Shown here piece after piece: positions 24,161-35,515 of a stretch of DNA of 64,000 bases. How positions within the stretch are numbered: position 1 is the first letter of the stretch; each line of letters begins with the position of its first letter. The DNA is taken from assembly GCA_025331445.1 (NCBI GenBank), contig JAIWNE010000085.1, positions 79,682 through 143,681 of the forward strand, read 5' to 3'. The notes beneath the pieces are model-generated. The model ran no database searches. It was given only the letters and a program-made list of their open reading frames with translations, and was not told the origin of the DNA. The translations under genes and the position numbers were made by a program. This DNA is from Blakeslea trispora. Taxonomy: Eukaryota; Mucoromycota; Mucoromycetes; Mucorales; Choanephoraceae.

Positions 24161-25079
24161 AAGTGCTGGGATTAATGTCGAAACGAGAAGCCTATATGAT
24201 GGTATCGAAGAGCATGTCAGAAACTAACAGCATAGCAACCAAGAAAAAGGTAAGATACAATCGAATCAACAACAAAAATTTTTTATTTGTAGATTGTACA
24301 GCACTGGCAAGTACTTTTAAAATACTAAGTATAGGATGCTTCAGAAAAGAGGCAGCGAAATAAGAAGAGATGTTAAACATTTCGGCTGCGCTCAAACTAA
24401 TAAAAAAATTAGCAGAACATGTTTAAAGGATCATGAAGAGCTATGTCTTATATATATGTCACGGATTAAAAGTAGTCATTGCATCGAAAAATCGTCTTTC
24501 TCTTTCAAAATAAGATGCGTTCTCTCTTCAATGAGCAATCCAGTTTTCCAAAGATCAACCTACCATCACATTAATAAGTTGAAAGGGCATGGCGTAAGCT
24601 CTTTTTCAAAAAGAGAAGATCAGGCTTGCAATAAGCAGCTTTTTTTTGTTTAACAATCTATTTGCATGGAAAAATAAATTAACTCAATATTTGAACTTTG
24701 CAAGGGTTATTATTTTTCAAGGTGAAAAAGTCTCAAACAAAAAGCCATAAACTACAACGGCTTCCTCGATATTACTTCATTTTCTAATAGTCAAAGTAAT
24801 TAGCATCAGAAAACTTGTTGCACTATGGGAAATTTTTTTGTGATTACTTCAAAAAGCGTCAGATTTACTTCTAAAAAATTCAAAAGAGCCGGATTTACTT
24901 CAAAAATAAGTTTTTTTTTTTTATATTTTTATTTTTGGGACTTTGATTGTCATGTCTGTAGATAAAATTCTAAATTCCAATCATTATAAATCCTCAGTTG
25001 TCTTTTTTTCTCGTTTTAATTATTTTTCACGCTTTTGAACGAATAACCCATTTATCAATAATACTTTATATAGCAACTC
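24161..25079. other. AT-rich sequence, no recognised gene
   Basis: Low-complexity sequence with small A/T runs. A short motif GCCGGATTT next to TTACTTC (about 24850-24910) recurs near 27880-27912. Confidence 0.45.
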
Positions 25080-25423
25080 ATGCTCCAAAGAGTCCTTATG
25101 ATTGAGTCTTAAGGCATCTCATAAAAGCTGAATGAACTTGTTAACACAGTCAACAAGTTAGAACAAGAAGGCAGTTCCTTAAGAGAGGAGATAACTTTAT
25201 TAAAAAATGATATTTTGAAATCTAGTAAACAGTAGATTCACTTTTGCTTTGCCTACTGAAAACAACACGACGTCTGATGTCACAATTAACGGTCTGTTCT
25301 TGGACAACTTGAGCCTATTGAGAGACTTGTTCAGAAAATGTACAAGGATCTCAAGGTTTTCGTTTAAGATGTATATCACAAGCTTGCAGAGAAGGTACTT
25401 GAAAGGCTGCTGCAAGAATACTA

Positions 25424-26758
25424 CAGTCACACCCAAAAGTGTTTAGTCCTGAATTAAATATGCATTAAATTCCTGAAGAACGTTAGTCTTCTTTCTTTTA
25501 TTTCCCATCACTTTTCTAAGTAAAACAACATGAACTATACATCAAACGAAAGCTCTGAGTCGCGCAAAAACGTCTATTACAATGATTTTTTTTCGAGGAG
25601 GTGTTTATTTTCTTCGAAAGTCTGGAGTGAAGTATAAGGACATTAAAGCATTAACAGGTGTAAACAAGAAGTCTGCACGAAGTATAGTGGTTGAAATTGA
25701 GAAAAATGAATCTTTTGAGAAGCGTAAGAGTTCAGGTAGAAAGCCCAAGGAATCAGAAGCCGATATTAGATTGTTTGTTCAATATGTGCAGAAGGAACCA
25801 TTTGCCACTTTTTCTCAGGTTCAAGCCTATGCTGCCACGTTTGGATTGACAGTCAACAAAAAAACCATCATCAGCTATTTGGCTCAGAAGGGTTTCAATT
25901 CATACTGGGTAGCTCATAAGCCAACTCTTACTGACCATCATAGAGAATCCAGGTTGAATTGGGCTCTTCGCCATATCAATTGGGACATTGACCGGTGGTA
26001 AGGTGTAGTATGGTCCGATGAGGCACGTTTTCGGGTCGAAAACAGTGATTGCGCTGCTCGAGTTATTCGAGAGAAATACAAAAATTATGATCAAAGAAAC
26101 GTACTCGAAACGACTAAATGGGGCAAAGGATCAGTGATGATTTGGGCTTGCTTTTGTGCGGAGGGTTTTAGTCCCCTTGTGATCGTTGAAGGCAACATGA
26201 ATCAAGATGTTTACATCGATACTTTGGCCACCCTTGGTTCAAAGAATTGCATGATAAACATCAGAGGGACTATATATTGCAAGAAGACGGTGCTACCTGC
26301 CACACAGGTGCCTATGGTCGTTGGTGGAAGGAGGGTCATCAAATCAGCGGCTTTGATTACTGGCCAGCTCAAAGTCCTGATTTGAGCCCTATCGAGTATG
26401 TGTGATGGAAGCTGGATAAGCGTCTTGCATCCCAGAGGCATGCCATTTCTAATGTGAATGAGTTGAAGGCGCTAATCCAACAGGAATGGGAGCAAATCGG
26501 ACTTGACTTTGCAGCTACTTTAGTCGAAAGCATGACGGCTAGATGTCAATTTGGGATTGACGCTAAAGGTGGGCATACTAAATATTAAATCGCCCACTTT
26601 TTTTTTTATTTTAATAAACTGAACATCTTTGTCTTTTATTTTACGAAGTTTAAAGTCTCTGCAACATACACAACTCATACAAACTATTGTCAATGATAGA
26701 GTAGTATTTCATCCTTATATTTATGGAAAAAAAGCTTGAACACTTTTGGGTGTGATTG
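25424..26758 (+). mobile_element. Tc1-like element, TIR CAGTCACACCCAAAAGTGTT, TA TSD
   Basis: 1,335 bp. The left end CAGTCACACCCAAAAGTGTT and the right end (CAATCACACCCAAAAGTGTT when inverted) differ by one base. TA flanks both ends (25422-25423, 26759-26760). Contains one decayed transposase. Inserted into older coding sequence. Confidence 0.93.
25530..26588 (+). pseudogene. Tc1-like transposase, broken
   Basis: Begins at ATG 25530 (MNYTSNESSESRKNV); a frameshift in the T8 run near 25585 leads into the main frame RGGVYFLRKSGVKYKDIKAL, an HTH domain. TAA at 25999-26001 precedes VVWSDEARF (first Asp, 26017-26019). GSVMIWACF and FSPLVIVEGNMNQDVYID follow. A frameshift near 26232-26240 moves to WFKELHDKH, then ILQEDGATCHT (second Asp, 26286-26288) and SPDLSPIEYV (Glu, 26394-26396). 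By this count 35 residues separate Asp and Glu, one more than canonical Tc1. TGA at 26403-26405 stands where the conserved Trp after IExV is expected. The C-terminus ends with GGHTKY. All three catalytic residues remain. Confidence 0.87.
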
Positions 26759-27661
26759 TAGTTCCAAGTCTACTGCAAGGGCAATGCCTATGTAGGCTCA
26801 ATTAACCCTATGGTGTATAGCGTCAAAAAGAAATACAACCTCATTAAAAGTCAGGTAAGTTATGCAAAGCTTCTAGTCAATGTACGCGAGGAAGTCAATT
26901 TTGCTTGAGGAGAAAGCAGTACCTTTTTTTTAGCACTTATATAAATTTGACAAAGATGAGCAAGAAGATGAAGAACATAATGATATGGCTTGTTATGAAA
27001 CGTAAGTTATAGGCGTTTTACTTTTGCTTATTCAGATTATTAATGCTCTACTCATAGGGATGTGTCTTCAGATTTGTCACTTCTCGCATTAGATTCAAGC
27101 ATAGAGCCATATGCAAGGCCACGCTGAAGGTATATTTTGTTATTTGTTGTTCTCCAAAATAATCACTGTACTAAGTTGACTTTTTCTATATGTAGTAGAC
27201 AAATATGTTGACAATCCTGTCTAAAGAAAGAGAGGACACCCTTCAACTAAAGATAGGAAATGGACTATGCAACAACAACATACACACACATAGTAGATTT
27301 TTAGCTAATGTATTATTACTAGAAGCCTAGTGCAAGCAAAAAAGAATACTTTGAACATAAGGTACGGTAGGTATATTGTCAAGAGGTGAGCCTCTATTTT
27401 CCAAGCTTTAGTATTGCACGATAAAGTTATTATAGGTTATTTCAAGACGAGATGATGATAACAAAGTTAAGTACTGCCTATTGTAGCCTTTTGCTTTAAG
27501 CCTGACTATATATTATATCAAAATAAACAATGTTGCCTATTCTTCAATGTATCGCAATGAAATAAACAATCCTAAACGGATGTAATCAAATTAATAAAAT
27601 ACAATTTTATTAATTTTAAAGAAAAGCGATGAAAAGTGGCTTCAGTTTGACCCATGATGGA

Positions 27662-27748
27662 GAGTGCTGTAGAGTATTGTGGAGTATTGTGGAGTATTGT
27701 GGAGTATTGTGGAGTATTGTGGAGTGTTATAGAGTATTGTAGAGCGAA
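27662..27748. repeat. 10-bp minisatellite (GGAGTATTGT)n
   Basis: About eight tandem copies of a 10-bp unit, with variants at both ends (GAGTGCTGTA, GGAGTGTTAT). Any ORF through it is repetitive and not a gene. Confidence 0.9.
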
Positions 27749-27902
27749 GGAAAGCAAAGGAAGTTTTTTTTAATTTACTTCAGTTTTACTTATTTTTGTA
27801 GAAAAATTACTTCACTTTCTTCAGGTTTATTTATTTTGACGAAAAATCACTACACGAATGAAAAAAACGTATGCAAATCTGAAGCATTTTACTTCAAAAC
27901 AA

Positions 27903-27920
27903 GCCGGATTTGCATCCGGC
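27903..27920. repeat. short perfect hairpin next to array A
   Basis: GCCGGATTTGCATCCGGC: 7-bp stem with a 4-base loop, followed by a T-rich stretch, 40 bp left of the first unit of array A. Could be a transposon subterminal hairpin; role unknown. Confidence 0.5.
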
Positions 27921-28626
27921 TTATTTCATTTTTAAAAAAAAATTCCAGCCAAAATTTCCCGTTGGATAGATAAGTAATGGCTAATGATTACCATCTTATT
28001 ACCGATGTAATAAGAATCCTGTATGGTTAAATCATAAGCAAAGCAAAGCAAAGCAAAGCTCAGTCTTAAAGTTGTTAATATAAATGCTTGCTATTAATGC
28101 ATCTGCTTTATCGAAAAGCGCACGTTTGGTAAAAAGAGCGTACTAAGGAGTAACGCAGCTATAGTCAGTTGTAGAACAATGAGTTTGTCCATACTTGATT
28201 AAATCCACTTTTTCTATCTTCTATCTTCTGGATCATCTTTACCTTTTGCATTGTCTCTACCTTGGTAGATTAATTCTCCTTTTGTATACAGCTACTAGCT
28301 TGGTTGTGGTGTTTACAATACCACACTCTTTTTTTTTTAATAATAATAATAACAAAAAAAAATGTATTCGATGCGTAAATCGGTAAACCATTAAGCTTAT
28401 GAATCATGTTATGAGCCAATGATTGGATAAACCTATGAAATAGCAAATGAATGATAATGATGATAGTGGCAGTAGTGGCAGTAGTGGCAGTCATTAGCTA
28501 ATAGCGTCTGTCACTTTTCCAACATATGCCAATTCGACAATAAGCGATAAACAGCAGATGAACATTCAAACATAAACTTGTTTTTCTTTGTTTGCAAGAT
28601 CATAAAGCATAGCCCCCCTCTAGCTT

Positions 28627-28926
28627 ATGAGTCACCATTTGTTACTTGCATTTCAGATCTTGAGCATTCCCAAGAGGTATAATAGCAATAATATCAATGA
28701 TAGCAATAATACTGATAGTAGCACTAATACTGATAATAGCACTAATAGCAGCAACAGCAATGATGGTAAAGATGAAAAACCAAAAAATAGTTTGAAATCA
28801 TTTAATATGTGGCGTTTTATAGCAGGGGTAATGTCAATGAGATTGTTAGGGGTAGTCAAGCTGACGATCTCTAATTGCTCAAGCAATCACAACAAGACAT
28901 TTATAAATAAGCATAATAATAAGTGA
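28627..28926 (+). CDS. 99-residue Asn/Ser-rich ORF of array A unit (hypothetical)
   Basis: MSHHLLLAFQILSIPKRY, then an Asn/Asp/Ser/Thr-rich repeat stretch, then MWRFIAGVMS...LLGVVKL. The same frame occurs at 31145-31444, 33663-33962 and 36182-36481. Array B units 2 and 3 keep start, stop and frame with indels in multiples of three (57509-57832 and 60377-60700, minus strand), while B unit 1 is broken by one base in a T-run. Frame retention between diverged arrays hints at selection, but the sequence is low complexity and a TTTCAG splice acceptor lies inside, so it may be an exon or chance. Confidence 0.3.
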   Translation: MSHHLLLAFQILSIPKRYNSNNINDSNNTDSSTNTDNSTNSSNSNDGKDEKPKNSLKSFNMWRFIAGVMSMRLLGVVKLTISNCSSNHNKTFINKHNNK

Positions 28927-29501
28927 AAACAAAAACGAAAAAAAAAATAATGTGTTTAATTTCATTGATTTCATTGTTTTTTAGTGTTTTCATTGATTTC
29001 ATTGATTTCATCGATTTCATTGTTTTTATTGACTTTAAATACTTTTATTGTAATCATTACTCTTCTATCTATTTCTTTATTTTATTACGGCTATTTACTA
29101 TTGATGATGCTTTATTTAAGAGATCTAATAGCCTGAAACTTCGTACTTTATTATTATGGCCATAGATCATCATGAACGAGGATTAAAAAAAAAAAAACAA
29201 AAGAAAAAAAAAAGAAGGAAAGTCATAGTTAGTACACATCAGTTTAGTAGAAGATATCAAGTTAGTAGACATTGCATGTACACGCACAAAGGAATAGAAA
29301 AAAAAATGGGGTTAGTAGCGTAAGCTCGCACAGCATATTCCAATATCCTCAATGATGCTGGTCCACTATAGATGCTGGTCCATAACAATGCTGGTCCATA
29401 ACAATGCTGGTCCATAACAATGCTGGTCCATAACAATGCTGATCCACTATAGATGCTGGTTTACATTTCGACCGGTATAGAAGCGACCACGTCTTGAATA
29501 C

Positions 29502-29561
29502 CTGCAAAGAAAAGAAAAAGGTCTTATTAGTATCCGTAATTCAGAAAGATAGCATGATTAC
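29502..29561 (-). other. intron-like segment in array A unit 1 (minus strand)
   Basis: 60 nt, GTAATC...TACTAAT...pyrimidine tract...TTTGCAG on the minus strand, followed by GTATTCAAGACGTGG. Conserved in all A and B units. Size and signals match the introns of the two host genes in this window. Confidence 0.5.
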
Positions 29562-30286
29562 CCGATTCACTGCACAGCATAACACCAGGTCACCGAAAAG
29601 CATCAGAGCCAAAGACCAGAGAGACCAAAAGACCAGAGAGACCAAAAGACCAGAGAGACCAAAAGACCAGAGAGACCAGAGAGCCGAGAGAGTAAGAACC
29701 AAGTCTTGAAAAGCTGCATAAAGAAAAGTTACTATCTGTGATTTCAAGAAAGATGATATAGTCACCTAGTTTTTTTTTTCTGGACAACAAAAGACGCGTC
29801 GTATCATTTGTAAGCACCAAACCAGAAGGACCAGAGAATAAGCCAAAAATACCGGAGGACCATTTTTGTCGTGATTGCAAAGTGATTCCAAAGTGATTTC
29901 AAAGATGAGCGGAATCGCGTTTGAAACAAAAGAATAACCAGAACTAGTAAACCAGGTGCTTAGTATAACAGCTTTTAGGGTGACAAAGTCAGAAATATAG
30001 GTTACATACCAAGACTTGCATTCTTGTCGTGCTTGAGAACCTGATTTCGAAGATGAGCAACATGGCGATCGAGAGATGAGGGTAACCAGAATCACAAAAA
30101 AAAAACCGCGTAGTATAACGGCTTTTAAGGAGACACAATCAAAAGCATACAGTAGTTGCCTAACCAGACGGTTTCTTCTTCTTCGGTATACACCAGCAGT
30201 AACCACCATGAAAGATCTATAACCTATACCTATGTGCGTGTACATGTCTATTTTACCTGATGTCTACTAATCAGAGAGAGAGAGAA

Positions 30287-30326
<40 letters not shown>

Positions 30327-30469
30327 CAAGAAAAATTCCCTCCCTCAAGCGTGGGCGGACATTGAACACCCATTTTTTTTTTCAAACGTGTCTTGAGCCC
30401 TTTCCTCCAAAGTGCGTCAACACAGTGAGAAATCGCTCTCATGGCGCATGTAGCCTCGTCGGGGTACCA

Positions 30470-30477
30470 TATAAAAG
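30470..30477 (+). promoter_or_regulatory. TATA-box-like TATAAAAG at A1/A2 junction
   Basis: Created only where two units meet; repeated at 32989-32996 and 35507-35514 and, inverted, at the two junctions of array B. Promoter activity is inference. Confidence 0.35.
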
Positions 30478-30478
30478 A

Positions 30479-32804
30479 GTTGGATAGATAAGTAATGGCT
30501 AATGATTACCATCTTATTACCGATGTAATAAGAATCCTGTATGGTTAAATCATAAGCAAAGCAAAGCAAAGCAAAGCTCAGTCTTAAAGTTGTTAATATA
30601 AATGCTTGCTATTAATGCATCTGCTTTATCGAAAAGCGCACGTTTGGTAAAAAGAGCGTACTAAGGAGTAACGCAGCTATAGTCAGTTGTAGAACAATGA
30701 GTTTGTCCATACTTGATTAAATCCACTTTTTCTATCTTCTATCTTCTGGATCATCTTTACCTTTTGCATTGTCTCTACCTTGGTAGATTAATTCTCCTTT
30801 TGTATACAGCTACTAGCTTGGTTGTGGTGTTTACAATACCACACTCTTTTTTTTTTAATAATAATAATAACAAAAAAAAATGTATTCGATGCGTAAATCG
30901 GTAAACCATTAAGCTTATGAATCATGTTATGAGCCAATGATTGGATAAACCTATGAAATAGCAAATGAATGATAATGATGATAGTGGCAGTAGTGGCAGT
31001 AGTGGCAGTCATTAGCTAATAGCGTCTGTCACTTTTCCAACATATGCCAATTCGACAATAAGCGATAAACAGCAGATGAACATTCAAACATAAACTTGTT
31101 TTTCTTTGTTTGCAAGATCATAAAGCATAGCCCCCCTCTAGCTTATGAGTCACCATTTGTTACTTGCATTTCAGATCTTGAGCATTCCCAAGAGGTATAA
31201 TAGCAATAATATCAATGATAGCAATAATACTGATAGTAGCACTAATACTGATAATAGCACTAATAGCAGCAACAGCAATGATGGTAAAGATGAAAAACCA
31301 AAAAATAGTTTGAAATCATTTAATATGTGGCGTTTTATAGCAGGGGTAATGTCAATGAGATTGTTAGGGGTAGTCAAGCTGACGATCTCTAATTGCTCAA
31401 GCAATCACAACAAGACATTTATAAATAAGCATAATAATAAGTGAAAACAAAAACGAAAAAAAAAATAATGTGTTTAATTTCATTGATTTCATTGTTTTTT
31501 AGTGTTTTCATTGATTTCATTGATTTCATCGATTTCATTGTTTTTATTGACTTTAAATACTTTTATTGTAATCATTACTCTTCTATCTATTTCTTTATTT
31601 TATTACGGCTATTTACTATTGATGATGCTTTATTTAAGAGATCTAATAGCCTGAAACTTCGTACTTTATTATTATGGCCATAGATCATCATGAACGAGGA
31701 TTAAAAAAAAAAAAACAAAAGAAAAAAAAAAGAAGGAAAGTCATAGTTAGTACACATCAGTTTAGTAGAAGATATCAAGTTAGTAGACATTGCATGTACA
31801 CGCACAAAGGAATAGAAAAAAAAATGGGGTTAGTAGCGTAAGCTCGCACAGCATATTCCAATATCCTCAATGATGCTGGTCCACTATAGATGCTGGTCCA
31901 TAACAATGCTGGTCCATAACAATGCTGGTCCATAACAATGCTGGTCCATAACAATGCTGATCCACTATAGATGCTGGTTTACATTTCGACCGGTATAGAA
32001 GCGACCACGTCTTGAATACCTGCAAAGAAAAGAAAAAGGTCTTATTAGTATCCGTAATTCAGAAAGATAGCATGATTACCCGATTCACTGCACAGCATAA
32101 CACCAGGTCACCGAAAAGCATCAGAGCCAAAGACCAGAGAGACCAAAAGACCAGAGAGACCAAAAGACCAGAGAGACCAAAAGACCAGAGAGACCAGAGA
32201 GCCGAGAGAGTAAGAACCAAGTCTTGAAAAGCTGCATAAAGAAAAGTTACTATCTGTGATTTCAAGAAAGATGATATAGTCACCTAGTTTTTTTTTTCTG
32301 GACAACAAAAGACGCGTCGTATCATTTGTAAGCACCAAACCAGAAGGACCAGAGAATAAGCCAAAAATACCGGAGGACCATTTTTGTCGTGATTGCAAAG
32401 TGATTCCAAAGTGATTTCAAAGATGAGCGGAATCGCGTTTGAAACAAAAGAATAACCAGAACTAGTAAACCAGGTGCTTAGTATAACAGCTTTTAGGGTG
32501 ACAAAGTCAGAAATATAGGTTACATACCAAGACTTGCATTCTTGTCGTGCTTGAGAACCTGATTTCGAAGATGAGCAACATGGCGATCGAGAGATGAGGG
32601 TAACCAGAATCACAAAAAAAAAACCGCGTAGTATAACGGCTTTTAAGGAGACACAATCAAAAGCATACAGTAGTTGCCTAACCAGACGGTTTCTTCTTCT
32701 TCGGTATACACCAGCAGTAACCACCATGAAAGATCTATAACCTATACCTATGTGCGTGTACATGTCTATTTTACCTGATGTCTACTAATCAGAGAGAGAG
32801 AGAA

Positions 32805-32845
<41 letters not shown>

Positions 32846-32997
32846 CAAGAAAAATTCCCTCCCTCAAGCGTGGGCGGACATTGAACACCCATTTTTTTTT
32901 TCAAACGTGTCTTGAGCCCTTTCCTCCAAAGTGCGTCAACACAGTGAGAAATCGCTCTCATGGCGCATGTAGCCTCGTCGGGGTACCATATAAAAGA
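30479..32997 (+). repeat. array A unit 2
   Basis: Near-identical to unit 1; contains the same open frames displaced by 2,518. Confidence 0.95.
32989..32996 (+). promoter_or_regulatory. TATA-box-like TATAAAAG at A2/A3 junction
   Basis: Same junction motif as at 30470-30477. Confidence 0.35.
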
Positions 32998-35322
32998 GTT
33001 GGATAGATAAGTAATGGCTAATGATTACCATCTTATTACCGATGTAATAAGAATCCTGTATGGTTAAATCATAAGCAAAGCAAAGCAAAGCAAAGCTCAG
33101 TCTTAAAGTTGTTAATATAAATGCTTGCTATTAATGCATCTGCTTTATCGAAAAGCGCACGTTTGGTAAAAAGAGCGTACTAAGGAGTAACGCAGCTATA
33201 GTCAGTTGTAGAACAATGAGTTTGTCCATACTTGATTAAATCCACTTTTTCTATCTTCTATCTTCTGGATCATCTTTACCTTTTGCATTGTCTCTACCTT
33301 GGTAGATTAATTCTCCTTTTGTATACAGCTACTAGCTTGGTTGTGGTGTTTACAATACCACACTCTTTTTTTTTTAATAATAATAATAACAAAAAAAAAT
33401 GTATTCGATGCGTAAATCGGTAAACCATTAAGCTTATGAATCATGTTATGAGCCAATGATTGGATAAACCTATGAAATAGCAAATGAATGATAATGATGA
33501 TAGTGGCAGTAGTGGCAGTAGTGGCAGTCATTAGCTAATAGCGTCTGTCACTTTTCCAACATATGCCAATTCGACAATAAGCGATAAACAGCAGATGAAC
33601 ATTCAAACATAAACTTGTTTTTCTTTGTTTGCAAGATCATAAAGCATAGCCCCCTCTAGCTTATGAGTCACCATTTGTTACTTGCATTTCAGATCTTGAG
33701 CATTCCCAAGAGGTATAATAGCAATAATATCAATGATAGCAATAATACTGATAGTAGCACTAATACTGATAATAGCACTAATAGCAGCAACAGCAATGAT
33801 GGTAAAGATGAAAAACCAAAAAATAGTTTGAAATCATTTAATATGTGGCGTTTTATAGCAGGGGTAATGTCAATGAGATTGTTAGGGGTAGTCAAGCTGA
33901 CGATCTCTAATTGCTCAAGCAATCACAACAAGACATTTATAAATAAGCATAATAATAAGTGAAAACAAAAACGAAAAAAAAAATAATGTGTTTAATTTCA
34001 TTGATTTCATTGTTTTTTAGTGTTTTCATTGATTTCATTGATTTCATCGATTTCATTGTTTTTATTGACTTTAAATACTTTTATTGTAATCATTACTCTT
34101 CTATCTATTTCTTTATTTTATTACGGCTATTTACTATTGATGATGCTTTATTTAAGAGATCTAATAGCCTGAAACTTCGTACTTTATTATTATGGCCATA
34201 GATCATCATGAACGAGGATTAAAAAAAAAAAAACAAAAGAAAAAAAAAAGAAGGAAAGTCATAGTTAGTACACATCAGTTTAGTAGAAGATATCAAGTTA
34301 GTAGACATTGCATGTACACGCACAAAGGAATAGAAAAAAAAATGGGGTTAGTAGCGTAAGCTCGCACAGCATATTCCAATATCCTCAATGATGCTGGTCC
34401 ACTATAGATGCTGGTCCATAACAATGCTGGTCCATAACAATGCTGGTCCATAACAATGCTGGTCCATAACAATGCTGATCCACTATAGATGCTGGTTTAC
34501 ATTTCGACCGGTATAGAAGCGACCACGTCTTGAATACCTGCAAAGAAAAGAAAAAGGTCTTATTAGTATCCGTAATTCAGAAAGATAGCATGATTACCCG
34601 ATTCACTGCACAGCATAACACCAGGTCACCGAAAAGCATCAGAGCCAAAGACCAGAGAGACCAAAAGACCAGAGAGACCAAAAGACCAGAGAGACCAAAA
34701 GACCAGAGAGACCAGAGAGCCGAGAGAGTAAGAACCAAGTCTTGAAAAGCTGCATAAAGAAAAGTTACTATCTGTGATTTCAAGAAAGATGATATAGTCA
34801 CCTAGTTTTTTTTTTCTGGACAACAAAAGACGCGTCGTATCATTTGTAAGCACCAAACCAGAAGGACCAGAGAATAAGCCAAAAATACCGGAGGACCATT
34901 TTTGTCGTGATTGCAAAGTGATTCCAAAGTGATTTCAAAGATGAGCGGAATCGCGTTTGAAACAAAAGAATAACCAGAACTAGTAAACCAGGTGCTTAGT
35001 ATAACAGCTTTTAGGGTGACAAAGTCAGAAATATAGGTTACATACCAAGACTTGCATTCTTGTCGTGCTTGAGAACCTGATTTCGAAGATGAGCAACATG
35101 GCGATCGAGAGATGAGGGTAACCAGAATCACAAAAAAAAAACCGCGTAGTATAACGGCTTTTAAGGAGACACAATCAAAAGCATACAGTAGTTGCCTAAC
35201 CAGACGGTTTCTTCTTCTTCGGTATACACCAGCAGTAACCACCATGAAAGATCTATAACCTATACCTATGTGCGTGTACATGTCTATTTTACCTGATGTC
35301 TACTAATCAGAGAGAGAGAGAA

Positions 35323-35363
<41 letters not shown>

Positions 35364-35515
35364 CAAGAAAAATTCCCTCCCTCAAGCGTGGGCGGACATT
35401 GAACACCCATTTTTTTTTTCAAACGTGTCTTGAGCCCTTTCCTCCAAAGTGCGTCAACACAGTGAGAAATCGCTCTCATGGCGCATGTAGCCTCGTCGGG
35501 GTACCATATAAAAGA
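32998..35515 (+). repeat. array A unit 3
   Basis: As unit 2, but with one C fewer in the C-run near 33651. Confidence 0.95.
35507..35514 (+). promoter_or_regulatory. TATA-box-like TATAAAAG at A3/A4 junction
   Basis: Same junction motif as at 30470-30477. Confidence 0.35.

Larger units (their letters stand above)
25080..27190 (+). pseudogene. unidentified multi-exon pseudogene split by a Tc1 element
   Basis: Coding traces on both sides of the Tc1 element at 25424-26758. Left: VNKLEQEGSSLREEITLLKN, then LFLDNLSLLRDLF, and YHKLAEKVLERLLQEY, with a stop and at least one frameshift. Removing the element and one TA joins this to FQVYCKGNAYVGSINPMVYS, with a stop (TAG) at the join, then KKKYNLIKSQ. 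This is followed by plausible introns (GTAAGT donors near 26854 and 27001; CATAG acceptor near 27057) and exon traces HLYKFDKDEQEDEEHNDMAC and DVSSDLSLLALDSS. The family is not recognised; it could be a host gene or a coding relic of a large transposon. Confidence 0.5.
27961..30478 (+). repeat. array A unit 1
   Basis: Its left flank (TTTCCC) lacks the TATAAAAG junction seen between units. Minus-strand intron-like segments at 29714-29765 and 29502-29561. Confidence 0.95.

Noticed and set aside
27572..27757. Repetitive minus-strand ORF (SITLHNTPQYST type)
   Set aside because: It is the translation of the 10-bp minisatellite.
24850..27920. GCCGGATTT/TTACTTC motifs at ~24.9 and ~27.9 kb as ends of one element
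   Set aside because: The two sites align as direct, imperfect repeats of ~30 bp without target duplications; too weak to define element ends.
29766..30245. 159-codon minus-strand frame in array A units
   Set aside because: It runs across segments with strong splice signals, contains internally repeated motifs (LKAVIL twice) and is not kept at the same length in array B. Treated as part of the modular unit and not as a protein gene.
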